64,000 nucleotides of DNA from Diadema setosum (GCF_964275005.1 NC_092701.1:12165288-12229287), one strand, 5' to 3'. Positions 1 through 10,413 are shown, counted from the first letter of the stretch. Program-made: numbers and translations. The notes: generated by a model from the letters alone, not told the origin.

Positions 1-204
1 ACCCCGACTATTCGAAGAAAAACTTGCAAACCAACATTGTTCACCCCATTGGGATTTCCAAAACTTCTCATCATTTTTGGCAGAATGAGTTTCTTGTAGT
101 AATATTATATCAGATTCAGTATTTCGCAAATAATGAAAAATCTTTCTTCTTTTTACAAAGTCTTGTAGACCCCTACAGTTGAAAGTACTTAATTTCACTA
201 CCAT
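1..204 (-). CDS. LINE ORF2 N-terminus (APE-type endonuclease), partial
   Basis: Read on the minus strand from an ATG at 204, the frame is open for 68 codons to the window edge. It shows the start of an exonuclease-endonuclease-phosphatase domain: an STFNCRGLQD motif (first catalytic Asn region) and, about 35 residues on, IILLQETH, whose Glu is the usual metal ligand. In this LINE class the endonuclease nicks target DNA to prime reverse transcription. The rest of the ORF, including the reverse transcriptase, lies outside the window. Confidence 0.85.
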   Translation of the reverse strand, partial: MVVKLSTFNCRGLQDFVKRRKIFHYLRNTESDIILLQETHSAKNDEKFWKSQWGEQCWFASFSSNSRG

Positions 205-1020
205 TGTTCTATAAACAAAAACACACAAAAGTACCACCCCGGATCACAGAAAAAACATAAAGTGCATTGGTTGGATGTCACAAATATACATAAAACTAAC
301 CAGATTGTAATAATCTGAAGTATACAATGAAAAGTTGAATAAAAACACATCTTGTCACAGAAAAAAAAACACACAATGAAAAATATGTAAAAAAGAGAAA
401 AAAAAACCAAATACGGTATTATCAAGGCAAAAAACTGAAGAGAGCAAGAGCACAAGTAGTCAAGACTTCAAATCAAGCAAAACAGTCTTGACAAGTGCAA
501 AATCATGTAACCAAATGAACAAGTTTGGCACGGAATAGAAAAAAACCAAATCAGCTGGAAAAATCAAAAGGTAAATACAGTATTGTCACATACATAGATC
601 CAAAGTAATTACACTCCAGATTAAACCAAAAGAGCCTTACCATAAAAAAAAACAAAATTATAACCTTTTATAATTACTGAAATTACAATTCTACATGTGG
701 TATATATTAAACTTGAACTACATGGAAGAAAAAAGGAGAAATCAAAGAAATGATACTAATACTAATACCCCAATCTCGACGAAGAATCGCCCTAGACATG
801 ACTTTAAAAATACATACTGTATAAGTAAATTAAAAAAAATAACTTTGGATTTATGAGAATGCAATCTACACATACATAAAAGGAAAAATTATTCCTCATA
901 GTTAGTACATACATGTAACTATTAGACACTACTCCTGGAATTATCTGAAAAGTGAAAATGCAATTGCAATGACCACACGATATAGCAAATCAGTTCCCAT
1001 CAATACAATTTTAACATGTA

Positions 1021-1196
1021 CAGTGGTCTCCCATTATAATGAGCATTGGCACGAGGTCTCATCACAACAAGGTAATCACCGTAGACCCAAATTGCAATCC
1101 TCCATTGCACCGCATTATTTTGGAATGCTAACACAAGGTTTCACCACAACAAGCACACCTTCCTGGCCCAAAAGACCTCGCCATGAGAGTCCACTG
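1021..1196. mobile_element. Short pogo/Tigger-like MITE, TA flanked
   Basis: The segment begins CAGTGGTCTCCCATTATAA and ends with ...GAGAGTCCACTG, imperfect inverted termini flanked on both sides by TA. CAGTG termini with TA duplications and a 'TTATAA' subterminal motif are typical of pogo/Tigger non-autonomous elements. It carries no transposase. It lies in the ORF1-ORF2 spacer of the surrounding LINE, so it inserted into that LINE or its progenitor. A sibling with a similar end lies at 32714-32902. Confidence 0.6.
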
Positions 1197-1604
1197 TATC
1201 TTAAATAACTAAGCAGCGAATTAGACCCAAAAGTAGAAAAAAAAATATTTTGGAAAATATACTCGTGCCATGGCAACACAATAAAATACATACTAATGTA
1301 CACTGTACAAGTATACAAATATGAAAAATAAAACGTACAACACTTATACAATACATGTATGTGGTTTTAAAACTTAACATCCATCTACTTTTCTACAAAT
1401 ACATGTCACATTGATCAAAAGATGAGAAAAACAATTAAAAACAAGTCAGAAAACTTTGGAACCAAAATTTGTAAACCAAAAAAAGTTCTGCCATCAATAA
1501 GGAGTCACTAACCTACACAAAGTGTTTGAAGTGTATATACATGTCTCAAATTCATAAAAGTCAGAGCTTATTCTTTATTTTGATCATGAGAGATCATGTC
1601 CTCA

Positions 1605-2414
1605 CTAAACAAAGACAAGCTTTCCTTCTTTACTCCTGTAAGCTAGTTTTGCTGGGTACAAGAAGAAGGGCTTCCTTCCCGCGTCTTTCAACTGCTTTAG
1701 TTGGTCCATTTTTTCCTTTCGCATCTGTAGAATGCGTCGTGAAAAGTCCTCTGACACGTAGATCTTGCTTCCTCTGAAGGAGCCCTCGGCTTTAAGCTTG
1801 GATATGCACGCTTTTCTCACCCTCTCCTTGGTCGCATACGACGAGAAAGCGACGTGGATAATTCTTGGCTTCGTATTCCCTGTACCACTCAGCTCGCGTA
1901 CTGTAGGGGTGCGGTGACACCGTTCGATAGCATACTCATCCACACCAACAAAATCGGTAAGGAACGACTTCACGGTTTCATAGCAGTTCTCCCTGGGAAC
2001 TTCTGGGATACCATGCAATACCAGATTACTCCGTCTTGCACGATTTTCTAGGTCATCGATCTTCAACAGCATGTCATCCTTCTCCTTCTTCAACTTTTTC
2101 ACTTCCTCTGTAACTGTATCCAGCTGGATACAGCAAGCACTGATTTTCTCCTCGTTGGCATTCGTTTTTAGCGCTATTTCTTCGAGCCTGTTTATTATCA
2201 ACGAGTCTATACGCTCCTCCAGTTTGTAGAATTTGTCTAGGAAGGAAGCGAACCAGTCCGGCGGGGGCGAGCTAGCTGCGTCGCCCGGCCCAGCGGGCTG
2301 CGACACCATCGGAGTGTCGTCAACTACGTCAACGGCGCTCGCTTTCTTCGGCGGAGCAAATTTTCCCTTTTCAGGGGTATCAAGATGTCGCTTCACTGAC
2401 ATGATTGCAATCAA
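1605..2414 (-). CDS. LINE ORF1 protein (L1-type RNA-binding chaperone)
   Basis: An intact 269-residue ORF on the minus strand. Residues about 50-130 are a heptad-rich coiled coil (FYKLEERIDSL ... VKKLKKEKDDMLLKIDDLE) preceded by a Pro/Ala-rich N-terminus. From about 130 an RRM-like module begins with ENRARRSNLVLHGIPE, followed by the 'ERCHRTP' box and the basic C-terminal domain ending KLVFV. This is the L1/Tx1 ORF1 plan (trimeric RNA-binding nucleic-acid chaperone). Two Mets lie near the start (residues 1 and 5); the second follows the better context. The ORF has no stop or frameshift, so the copy is relatively young. Confidence 0.88.
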   Translation of the reverse strand: MIAIMSVKRHLDTPEKGKFAPPKKASAVDVVDDTPMVSQPAGPGDAASSPPPDWFASFLDKFYKLEERIDSLIINRLEEIALKTNANEEKISACCIQLDTVTEEVKKLKKEKDDMLLKIDDLENRARRSNLVLHGIPEVPRENCYETVKSFLTDFVGVDEYAIERCHRTPTVRELSGTGNTKPRIIHVAFSSYATKERVRKACISKLKAEGSFRGSKIYVSEDFSRRILQMRKEKMDQLKQLKDAGRKPFFLYPAKLAYRSKEGKLVFV

Positions 2415-2924
2415 ACTGTCCTACAAATGAATACTGACAATACTACTCACTGTATATAATCACCAAGACTTCTCTCCAGCAAATATTTGGTAAAATATAG
2501 CGAACTAAGTGAGAACCATGCTTTCAGAACAAAGGGTGAGAGCGCCCTCCTGGTTCCCATTTTCTCACTATATACATTCAGGCTTGAATAAATGAAACGG
2601 TATGTTGAAGTGAAAAAGATATATGTCACACAGTTGAGGTCGGAGATACGTACCCGATTCTATCAAACATCTGGTACAAAGCAGTAGCTCCAATATTATT
2701 AGGAGGCTACTGTCTCTAATATGAAGTGACGGGGAAAAGCCACGGCACATGGCACTCTTAAAGCATCTGGTTCGACTGCTGGAAATCACAAAGTTCCCAC
2801 GGTCTGTGGTTAAAGTTTACACGGTATACAAAAACAGCGATTTACACAAAGGCTGGTAAATATAACAGTATGGTATGATCAACGCACGACATGACGACTA
2901 AGTTGTACCCATTCATACTTATGT

Positions 2925-3432
2925 TGTTCGTTTTGCTTGTTTGTTTGTTTGTTTGTTTGTTTGTTTGTTTGTTTGTTTGTTCATTTCCATCTGAGGAAAT
3001 GGCTGGATAGCCCATATTCAGCTACGCTAAGCTGGTCTTCCATGGGGTCCAGTTGGATGTGAGGTGGGACCACTTCACCGGGTTAAACACCCTGCTCTTT
3101 GCGATGAATGAATGAAGCGGGATCATTTACATGTATGAGTTGTGACTCTCTCATACACGGGACCTCCATTTTATGTCTTATCCGAGGGACAGAGTGTTTT
3201 GGCTCTTGCTAGAGGGGACGGTATGATTACACACAACATTGCTCAGTCCAGACTCGGGACCGAACCCGGGTCCTTAGGATTCAATTCAATTCAAACTTTA
3301 TTTTCACTTTCTTTCTTCAACAGAATGTATAAGAAACAATATCATGAACTTTACATGCGACTCGTTGTAAATATATATAACCAGGATCGTGAGGCAGACG
3401 CGCTACCGGACTGAGCCAACTCACCAATCCAC
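2925..3432 (-). mobile_element. tRNA-derived SINE with (AAAC)n tail, interrupted
   Basis: Read on the minus strand it starts with a tRNA-like head (box A ttggctcagtccggtagcg near 3410, box B region gggttcggtccc near 3260), continues through a body, and ends in (AAAC)n, seen here as (GTTT)n at 2937-2980. CTTATGT flanks both ends (2918-2924 and 3433-3439), a plausible target-site duplication. A 102-bp LINE tail splits the tRNA region. The uninterrupted paralogous copy is at 41700-42063 in gene C intron 4. Confidence 0.75.
3281..3382 (-). mobile_element. LINE 3'-tail fragment inside the SINE
   Basis: A 102-bp minus-strand fragment ending in (TTGAA)n (tcaattcaattcaaacttta on the + strand). It is flanked by AGGAT at 3276-3280 and 3383-3387 and is absent from the paralogous SINE at 41700-42063. 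This marks a later, heavily 5'-truncated insertion. Confidence 0.75.
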
Positions 3433-4165
3433 CTTATGTATATAGGGATAAAATGAAGTAGGGAAAGGGTTTACGAGACAACGGAAAATTTGACAGAACA
3501 TCTATTGGTGTACAGTAAGTTCTGATCAAATTCCAACAATTATTATTGTTATTATTTTTTTGATCTAGTCTATCTACTCGTCGGCCGGAAAAAGTCCCAT
3601 TTTTCTCGGGTATACGCTGTGCGTTCCACACAAGGCACAAAAGCTGCGCGATCCGGAAGGGTACAACGTGATCGAAGTATTGGTTGCCAAGGAAAATCAT
3701 GGAGCTGTGAATGTGTATGTTCTCAAGGCAGACCTAATTTGATTAGGCTATATTGGTGACTTGTGTTCAGTCCCTCGACTTGCGTCTCGACATTTAATAC
3801 TGGCCTCAGTAGCATTTGAATTCCTTCGGACGACACATTCTACGACTTTTTTTTTCCATCGGAAGTCATCCTGTAAGGCACTGTTTACAATTTATTTGCA
3901 CATGAAACAAAAACCCAGCTTTAGTGCTTCGATAGTTCTAAAATGTAAGTTAGGGATGAAAAAAAAAGTAAAACTGCTAGTCGTTATAATCAATAATCAA
4001 TGCTTAGTCTTTTTAATATACAAAATGGGAACAATCGTTATTATAAAATTGTTAGACTTTACCGTCGAGAGTTATGATTTACTGAGAAAAACAGTGATAT
4101 CTTCTTATATTTTATATAGGCTTCATTGCAAAATGTTCATTATGGAAGGATGTTCTGTGATACAA

Positions 4166-4529
4166 TGGGGTTATCCCACAAGACCGACACCCACGAGCCA
4201 TACAGCCCACGAGTTCGACATTGAAAAGATGTCCATGAGTCATACAGCTCAGGAGTCATACAGCCCATGAGTTCGACACTAGGCAAATAAAGCCCATGAG
4301 TTCGACATAGGTAAAACAGCCCACGAGTTCGACAGATACAACACGGCGCCTAATGTGTCGGTCTCGTGGGCCTAGTGTCGAACTCATGGGCTGTATGACT
4401 CGTGTATGAGCTGTATAACTCATGGGCTGTATGACTCGTGAGCTGTATGACTCATGGGCTATATGACTCGTGAGCTCTATAACTCGTTGGGTGTATGACT
4501 CGTGGGTGTCGGTCTCGTGACGTGCACCC
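4166..4529. mobile_element. 364-bp fold-back element built of short inverted motifs
   Basis: GATACAA occurs immediately on both sides (4159-4165 and 4530-4536), while genes B (about 20012) and C (about 42745) have a single uninterrupted site there, so this is an insertion with a 7-bp duplication. The ends are imperfect inverted repeats sharing GACCGACACCCACGAG. The interior repeats a motif like catgagttcgaca or gagtcatacagccca many times, in one orientation in the left half and the reverse in the right half, so the whole element can fold on itself. It has no ORF of its own. Confidence 0.8.
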
Positions 4530-4816
4530 GATACAACCACCCTACACATATTATGCATCAAATGTGATAACTCGAACATTTTTTGATCACTGCTCCCAAT
4601 GGTAAACAATACCTTGAAAGGGGAAATCAAGTGCAGTTGAAAGTTAGTCATAGCTTGCCATATAATAACTCATACACAAAATTTTGAAATTTCCAGTTTT
4701 TCATTCAAACGTAATTGCTCCCCAGGCTCAAATTCTGATATATTATACCAAATGGCTTTGCTTAGAATTTCATGATAAAATTTTGACTGCTCGTTGTGTA
4801 TTTAACCTGGCATCAG

Positions 4817-5009
4817 AATCCCGTAGAGGGCGTACAGCAGGTGGCAGCCCACATCGGCGTTGACCTGAGTCCTGACGAGGTCCAGAAAGTGGTCGAGCAC
4901 AGCTCGTTCAAGGGAATGAGTAAGACGTACACAACGCGTAAGATGGACGAAAAAGCAGTCGATAAGGATTTCCACGATGTGGTGAACTCAATCCCCTTCA
5001 TGAATAAAG
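4817..5009 (+). CDS. Gene A exon 5
   Basis: 193 bp, entering in phase 0 after a cag acceptor and leaving in phase 1 at gtataa. It encodes NPVEGVQQVAAHIG through MNK plus the first base of Gly. It includes SSFKGM and a SPDEVQKV stretch that differs from the TDDEVQKV of B and C. Confidence 0.95.
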
Positions 5010-5563
5010 GTATAAATCAACAGCTTGCGATGTGTTGTGGGATCAAGCAGGGTTCTTATATTGTGTGCATATTCTCCAGTTGATACTGACAGATGTACTC
5101 TAATCTGTCACATGATTGTATAGTGTGTACTTATCAAGAAGAGAAGAGAGAAGAGTTCGTGAGAGAGAGAGAGAGAGAGAGAAGGAGAGAAGGAGAGAAG
5201 GAGAGACAGAAAGACAGACAGACAGCCTCCCGCCCGAGAAGTAACGTACTTTTATGTAGAATAGAATACAACAGATAAATTACAGTAAGTGCATTTTTGA
5301 AATTAATGACAATGCTCGTTTTGTATGTTGTGGGATGTTGTTGTTAGTGTTGTTGTTGGTTTATTTGGGTTTTGTGTTCATATTCAGGGTTTTTTTTTGT
5401 TTGTTTGTTTGTTTTTATTTATTTTTTGTTTTGTTTTGTTTTTCTGTGTACAGGCGTTTCCGGTCAGTGGAAAGAGCGCTTCACCGTGGCCCAGAACGAA
5501 ATGTTTGACAAGTGGTACGAAGAGAAAATGAAAGGAGTCGACCTCACATTCGAGTTTGAATAA
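4817..5563 (+). CDS. Gene A: cytosolic sulfotransferase, last two exons only
   Basis: Only exon 5 (4817-5009) and exon 6 (5454-5563) are present, joined through a split Gly codon (AAA G | GC). Together they encode the final 100 residues: NPVEGVQQ, the SSFKGM acceptor/PAPS segment, PFMNKG | VSGQW, and [10 protein letters not shown], the KxxxTVxxxE dimer motif, ending FEFE-stop. The product family transfers sulfate from PAPS to small acceptors in the cytosol. Exons 1-4 should lie to the left: introns 4 of genes B, C and D are 7.1, 13.7 and 6.2 kb, and here a LINE occupies intron 4 out to the window edge. The AATAAA hexamer at 5559-5564 overlaps the stop codon. Confidence 0.93.
5158..5222. repeat. 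(GA)n-rich low-complexity tract in gene A intron 5
   Basis: A purine tract (gagagaga, then gaaggagagaaggagag and gacagaca units). The same tract is present in gene B intron 5 (22829-22895), so it predates their duplication. Confidence 0.85.
5454..5563 (+). CDS. Gene A exon 6 (terminal)
   Basis: 110 bp from the tacag acceptor to TAA. It encodes [16 protein letters not shown] and the C-terminal [11 protein letters not shown]. The KxxxTVxxxE dimerisation motif is intact. Confidence 0.95.
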
Positions 5564-6263
5564 ATATCGTCCGGGTATCTGCAGCCTTTTGACATTGGTA
5601 TCTACGACGCCAACATCAGACTGATCTGTTTTACACGCTGAATCCTAGAGAATGTGGTTTTCATATTGTCATTGGGATTTTTCTTTCAAATCCAAGTTTC
5701 CATCTTTGCGGCTTTACATCATTACAGGGCTCACTTAAAAAGCAGGCCCTTGGGCCCTGAACGTGACTACCCTGTTCTTTTTTATTTTAATAAAACTGAA
5801 TAAATAAATAAATAAATTACACTGACAAGACCAGAAAAGTTTCTTATACAAATATAGATATTACATAAACACAGACGAGGTGTAACCTTTACCTGAATGT
5901 ACGGCTGTCTCGATGTGAAAATAATAATACTGCATGATATTTGCAGTGTGTCATACAGCCAAACAATCAAACAAACAAGCAAAAATCTTGGTATTACAAC
6001 ACTATGCAGTCAGCTCACAGCTGACCTCTTGACTGGAGTGAGTTTTCGTAGAAAATTATCTTTTTCTCAATGTTTTAACAATGAAATTGTTGTAGTAATT
6101 TCAGTCCATGTCGACCAAGTTGATATAAGGAAGCGAACAGTAAGTTATACGTTGTAGTGCGTATACAGCCACGCAAGCTCACAAAATTTCATGTACTGGC
6201 ATTGCATTTTGATTGTAAACCACTTTATACTCTCTTTAATTATATTGTTTGAAAGATATTACC
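5564..6263 (+). other. Gene A 3' flank, paralogous to the flanks of B, C and D
   Basis: The region after the stop (gtccgggtatctgcagcc ... tgtacggctgtctcgatgtg ... gtactggcattgcattttg) recurs after genes B, C and D. It therefore belongs to the duplicated unit and probably includes the 3' UTR. No further ORF is supported. Confidence 0.75.
5727..5815 (+). mobile_element. 89-bp LINE/SINE 3' end with (AATA)n tail
   Basis: Flanked by ATTACA at 5721-5726 and 5816-5821, and absent at the paralogous sites of B (about 23390) and C (about 44792). It ends in taaaactgaataaataaa. The body (gggctc...ctaccctgttc) resembles the reverse complement of the tail at 51565-51665, so the two belong to one retroposon family. 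Confidence 0.75.
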
Positions 6264-6266
6264 TTA

Positions 6267-7053
6267 AGGCCCGGTCCCACTGGCCGACGGACACAAAGCG
6301 TATGCAGAAAGGACACAGCGGACGAGCAAAATTTCGGGGATGGCTTCATCCGCTTTCATCCGCTCCAGAAATTGACAAAAATTGGCGAAAATTGGCGGTA
6401 ACAGAACGGAAATAGAACGGACGTGAATAGTATGCAGCGGGGATGTTAAACGGATGTTCATCGGAAGCCTAGCGGATGAAAGCGGATGGAAGGGGATGAC
6501 AGCTCCGAAGGGGTTACCGGAGATAATTGCGAAACGGACGCATAGCAGAAAAAGTGGATGCAGAGTGGATGCAGAGCGGATGCAGAGCGGATGTAGAGGG
6601 GATGCTTTCGAAATGCTTTATATACGAGATGCATACGCTTACATCCTTTCTATTAACGTGCTATTAACGATGTAAAGACGTTCCACGTACCATATCTTTC
6701 CTCCCTCTTTCCGTTTTTAGCTGCAGCGGATGTGAGTTGCGAGGATGCCCAGAGGATGTAGAGAGGATGCAGCGGACGTTTAAGGGATGCCGCACGGACA
6801 TACAACGTTTGTTGCTCGTATGTCGCGAATTTACATCGTACACAGCGGAAAGTTCATCCGTTCTAAAAGTTTTAAGCAGCCTAAAACTTTTTGCGCGGAT
6901 GAAATCACAGTGGACGGATGCTCGATGGATAGAGCGGATGAAACACGTATGCGATAGGTACACAGCGGATTCGTAGCGTTTTCCAACGGATGGCAAAATT
7001 TTTTGTACGCTTTACATCCTCTTTGCATCCGTAAGTGCAGTGGGACCGGGCCT
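6267..7053. mobile_element. 787-bp MITE with AGGCCCGGTCCCACTG termini
   Basis: The termini are near-perfect inverted repeats (AGGCCCGGTCCCACTGG and CAGTGGGACCGGGCCT), flanked by TTA on the left and AAG on the right. Genes B (about 23860) and D (about 63160) lack it at the paralogous position. The interior is rich in repeats of the type agcggatg, with no transposase. A reversed fragment of its interior follows at 7057-7147, so there was a local rearrangement. Confidence 0.8.
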
Positions 7054-7056
7054 AAG

Positions 7057-7147
7057 GCATACGTGTTTCATCCGCTCTATCCATCGAGCATTCGTCCACT
7101 GTGATTTCATCCGCGCAAAAAGTTTTAAGCTGCTTAAAAGTGCGCGC
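7057..7147 (-). repeat. Inverted partial copy of the preceding MITE interior
   Basis: catacgtgtttcatccgctc and the following cgagcat...ccactgtgatttcatccgcg are the reverse complement of 6868-6950 inside the MITE. Nothing else is visible in this segment. Confidence 0.7.
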
Positions 7148-7379
7148 TAATCCTGTACAAAACAAAGGTGCATGACAATGGCAATGGTTTGACAATGGTT
7201 TTTTTTATTTTCTCATGTCACCCAACGTCAGGGTATTGAAGAAAATCAAAAATAAACACCGTAACAGATAAAATCAGTTAATTGATACATTAATACATTG
7301 TAAATTACATATATATACAGAAAATTGCATATTTACAAAATATACAAAATATACAGAATGGTGCAGGACCCAGAAGAGA

Positions 7380-7432
7380 GAAAGAGAGTGAGAGAGAGAG
7401 AGAGAGAGAGAGAAGGAAAGAGAGAAGGAAGA
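7380..7432. repeat. (GA)n-rich tract
   Basis: A gagagaga run with gaaggaaagagagaagg interruptions in intergenic DNA between genes A and B. The rest of 7148-7640 holds nothing recognisable. Confidence 0.85.
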
Positions 7433-7639
7433 CAAACAAAACAGTTTAAAAAAAAAGCAGGGCAACAATAACGCAGATAAAAGCGATTTCAATAATATAA
7501 AACTAAACATTGTAAAAAGCTATATTTACATGAAAAAAATGCGTACGCAAGTTTCCTATAGAGACCTACGCTATCGACTCCCCTTTAGCGCTTACGCTTA
7601 CGCTTTGGCCCACTTCCCCGAGTCCGAAGAAGTCCGATT

Positions 7640-9566
7640 CACTGTTTAGCCAGTTAGAGAAAATCACAGCACAACACACGCACTACTCGCCCTCATCGAC
7701 AAAGTCACACACGCACTCGACACATTTTCACACACAATAGGTATCTTCTTGGACTTCTCCAAGGCCTTTGACACGATTAACCATGGAATACTTCTCGCCA
7801 AATTATCTCTTTATGGCATACGTGGAAAGGCCTTGGAGTGGTTCACGAGTTACCTATCAAAAAGATCCCAATTTGTACATGTCAACGGCTTTGACTCTCA
7901 AAATAAAACAAGTGCATGTGGTGTTCCACAAGGGAGTTTATTAGGCCCACTGTTATTCATTATTTATATCAATGATTTTCGTAGATCCTCGGAGAAACTA
8001 TCTTTCATATTATTCGCGGATGACTCTAACCTTTTCTTTTCCCACCCAGACCCAAATATCTTAACAAGAACAGTAAATGAAGAATTGAAAGAGGTTATAC
8101 AATGGATATACGCAAATAAATTGTCACTAAATATTCAAAAAACAAAATTTATGCTTTTTAGTAACTCTTTAGACAGCCTCCCAGGCAATATAACATTTTG
8201 ATACTACTCCCCTATGAAGTTTCTTCCTTTAAATTTCTTGGTGTTGTGTTGATAACAAGCTTTCATGGAGGAATCATATCAATAACATATGTAAAATTAT
8301 CTCACGGAATATTGGCGTCATGAACAGATTAAAATATTATCTTCCTTCATCTGCATTATTAACTCTTTATTCTAGTTTGATATTACCTTATTTAAACTAT
8401 GGGATTCTTGCTTGGGGTAATACATATCAGATATTACTCTATAAACTCTTTTTATTGCAAAAGAAAGCGCTCAGAATTGTTTTTAATCTACATACCCGCG
8501 AACATACAGATGCTTTGTTTTTTTAGCATAAAATACTAAAAAAAAAAAGATTTGTATGTGTTTCAACTTGGCCAGTTTATGTTCAATTATAACAGTAATT
8601 TTTTACCTAAAATATTTCATGACTTATTTCATCGAAACAGTCATGGTATTGTACATAACTACCCCACGGGACGATCCGGTGAATTTCATCTTCCATTAAT
8701 GAGAACCGCACATGCCCAAAGTACATTTCTTTATACCGGACCCAAACTTTGGAATAATTCAGATAATAGTTTAAAAGATTCCCCCAAATTTGTCACATTT
8801 AAATACAAATTCAGAAAACATCTACTCTCTACTTATAATTTTAGATAATTCAAATTGTTTTAATTCATGCTTGAGCTTTCACCTGCCCTGATGTCGCAGC
8901 ACTTTGCGTGTTCTGTATGCGGACCTCTCTTCTTTCTTCTCTCCTCTTCCTTTCCTGTCTTTTGTTCTTCGTAGACTTCTATTGTTACTGTCTTCTCTCC
9001 TCTCGGTACTGTCTCGCGTCTTATGTGTGTGGGTAATGTGCGTACGTGTGTGTTGTCCTTGTCATATTTTCCCTGTACACGAGGTCAGTGAACAGTGTCC
9101 GGGCATTAGCATTGATATTTTATATTTTTTTCCCGACCTGCGTATCTCAATATAACTACATATATATATATTTTTTTTTACAAATGATTTAAATAATCTA
9201 TATCAAATATAATAGCTATAAAACAAACCCTCGAATAATATATTATTTACTCATTACTTATCTAGCGATCCACGCCCCACAAGCTTTGCTTTTTAGTGGA
9301 TCACTATTTTCCACAATCGAATCTATTTTCCGCACGTCCACGAAGTATATATGTATTGTTCCTCAAACATATGTTGTTATATAATTTATCTCGGATACTA
9401 CAGGAATCTTTTGCAAATGTTTGAACAATATCATTTCATGACATGTATACTTTGTACTATGTTTTGATTTTCGTTGATTGGAAATTTGTGCTATGTTTTT
9501 TTCTTTATTCTCGTTGATTGATTGGAAATAAACTATGATTGAATTGAATTGAATTGAATTGAATTG
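7640..9566 (+). mobile_element. 5'-truncated CR1-group LINE with broken reverse transcriptase
   Basis: A 1.9-kb LINE 3' half. The + strand encodes reverse transcriptase blocks in order: HSTTHALL (about 7660), GIFLDFSKAFDTINHG (about 7740-7790), GVPQGSLLGPLLF (about 7920), FADDSN (the YADD catalytic box, about 8016), KLSLNIQKTKFM, and after frame changes FKFLGV, NRLKYYLP and TGPKLWNN. Three successive frames are used (7645-8201, 8210-8526, 8552-8848), so it is dead. A long 3' UTR follows, ending in (TTGAA)n at about 9535-9566. The clade call is from motif spacing only. Confidence 0.88.
7645..8848 (+). pseudogene. Degenerate LINE reverse transcriptase ORF
   Basis: This is the coding part of the LINE above. 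Frame 1 runs to a stop at 8199-8201 just after NKLSLNIQKTKFMLFSNS. A frameshift leads to the 8320-8526 frame (thumb region, YSSLILPYLNYGILAWGN), stopped at 8524-8526, and another to 8552-8848, ending LWNNSDNSL...FRKHLLSTYNFR, the usual C-terminus in this group. At least two frameshifts make it non-functional. Confidence 0.85.
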
Positions 9567-9860
9567 GTCCGATCACAGTTTGGCTCATGACTCGGCTGAG
9601 GGGAATGATAGCTTTAGCAAACTTCTTTTGTAATGTCATAATAACAGGCACGTTGCACGCACCTTGGCATTACTCCAGACTGCGCGATGCGCAGAGAAGA
9701 CAACGAAGGCAACGTTACTTAGCAACACCTACGCACTTTACTCTTGATGACAGCTCAACTTCGGTAATCTTCGTATCAATGCTAACGGTGATCGGCAGTA
9801 TCATCAACAGCGCCCTCTACACTACCGGGACTATCTACCTTTAAAAATCAACCCTCGACT
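9567..9860. other. Unassigned intergenic DNA
   Basis: About 300 bp between the LINE tail and the duplicated 5' flank of gene B. It is more GC-rich than its surroundings, with one short open stretch lacking recognisable motifs. I see no supported gene. Confidence 0.5.
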
Positions 9861-9928
9861 GGCGATGATAATGTATCCCATACATTTAAAAGTCCTATGG
9901 TCTATTATTCAGGCTTATGCGAATCCCA

Positions 9929-10413
9929 GAATTTCAATTTCAATTCAATTCAATTCATGCTTTATTTCAATTTCAATTCAATTCAATTCATGCTTTATTT
10001 CATTTTTCGAAAAGAACATAAACATTTCACTTTCTTTGGTAACAGGTAATTAAGTTGCATAATCAAAACAAAGTAAATTGAGAAAAATAAAATCTAGGAA
10101 CCTTGGGATAAGAAATACGTTATAATGAAAATTGACTGAAGTGATAAAGACGATATAATACGTAAAACATTGAAAAATGGAGGGACCCACTGAAAAGACA
10201 ATGCTTGTAGAATGTGGGCCCCTCAAGTACAGAATGTCAATAGATATTGAACTGATGCAAAAAGGGGAAGAAAGACTGGGAATAAAGTCAGAAAAAAAGT
10301 CTGGAAGCCCACTAAGAAGACAGACACACAAACAGACACACATACTCCGGCGAATAAACATAAAACGAGACTGGGACGACGAAACTAATAAAGGGGGACT
10401 TCATAGACAAGAC
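9929..10413 (-). mobile_element. LINE 3' UTR fragment, minus strand, upstream of gene B
   Basis: It begins with a doubled tail (attcaattcaattcatgctttatttc, twice at 9943-10000, the reverse complement of an AATAAA plus (TTGAA)n LINE end). The upstream flanks of genes C (about 25490) and D (about 49610) are continuous here (gcgaatgccaaaatgcaaggtaa in C), whereas gene B has about 485 bp extra. The minus strand also encodes SIDILY, shared with the 3' region of the 7640-9566 LINE. Confidence 0.7.

Larger units (their letters stand above)
1..2550 (-). mobile_element. L1/Tx1-type LINE, 5' part, inserted in gene A intron 4
   Basis: A non-LTR retrotransposon runs right to left and leaves the window at base 1. 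It holds an ORF1 (2414 to 1605) and the start of an endonuclease ORF2 (204 to 1). The 5' end is placed at about 2550, because bases from 2551 rightwards (tggttccc... ttcaggcttgaataaa) match the introns of genes B (17720-17765) and C (40465-40507). The two ORFs are separated by about 1.4 kb of A/T-rich, ORF-free DNA that contains a small TA-flanked MITE. The clade call rests on the coiled-coil plus RRM-like ORF1 and an APE-type ORF2 start. The 3' end and target-site duplication are outside the window. Confidence 0.85.
2551..4816 (+). other. Gene A intron 4, distal part (paralogous to B and C introns)
   Basis: This is intronic DNA leading to gene A exon 5. Blocks such as ttcaggcttgaataaatg (2578 on), the 'acaaagttcccacggtc' block (2788) and the 'gcaaaatgttcat' block (4128) recur in order in the introns of gene B (18600-20010) and gene C (41360-42730); D retains the first (59988). 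Embedded insertions are a SINE (2925-3432), a LINE tail (3281-3382) and a fold-back (4166-4529). No exon is visible. Confidence 0.8.

Noticed and set aside
3761-4270. 169-codon + strand ORF
   Set aside because: It crosses ordinary intron sequence and runs into the fold-back element; the paralogous introns of B and C carry stops and indels throughout.
6264-7028. Overlapping 65-110-codon ORFs on both strands near 6.3-7.0 kb
   Set aside because: They lie entirely within the AGGCCCGGTCCC MITE, are built from its agcggatg repeats, and are missing at the empty sites.
10050-10361. 103-codon minus-strand ORF upstream of gene B
   Set aside because: It is LINE 3' UTR (sharing the SIDILY stretch with the 7.6-9.6-kb LINE), and the insertion is absent upstream of C and D.
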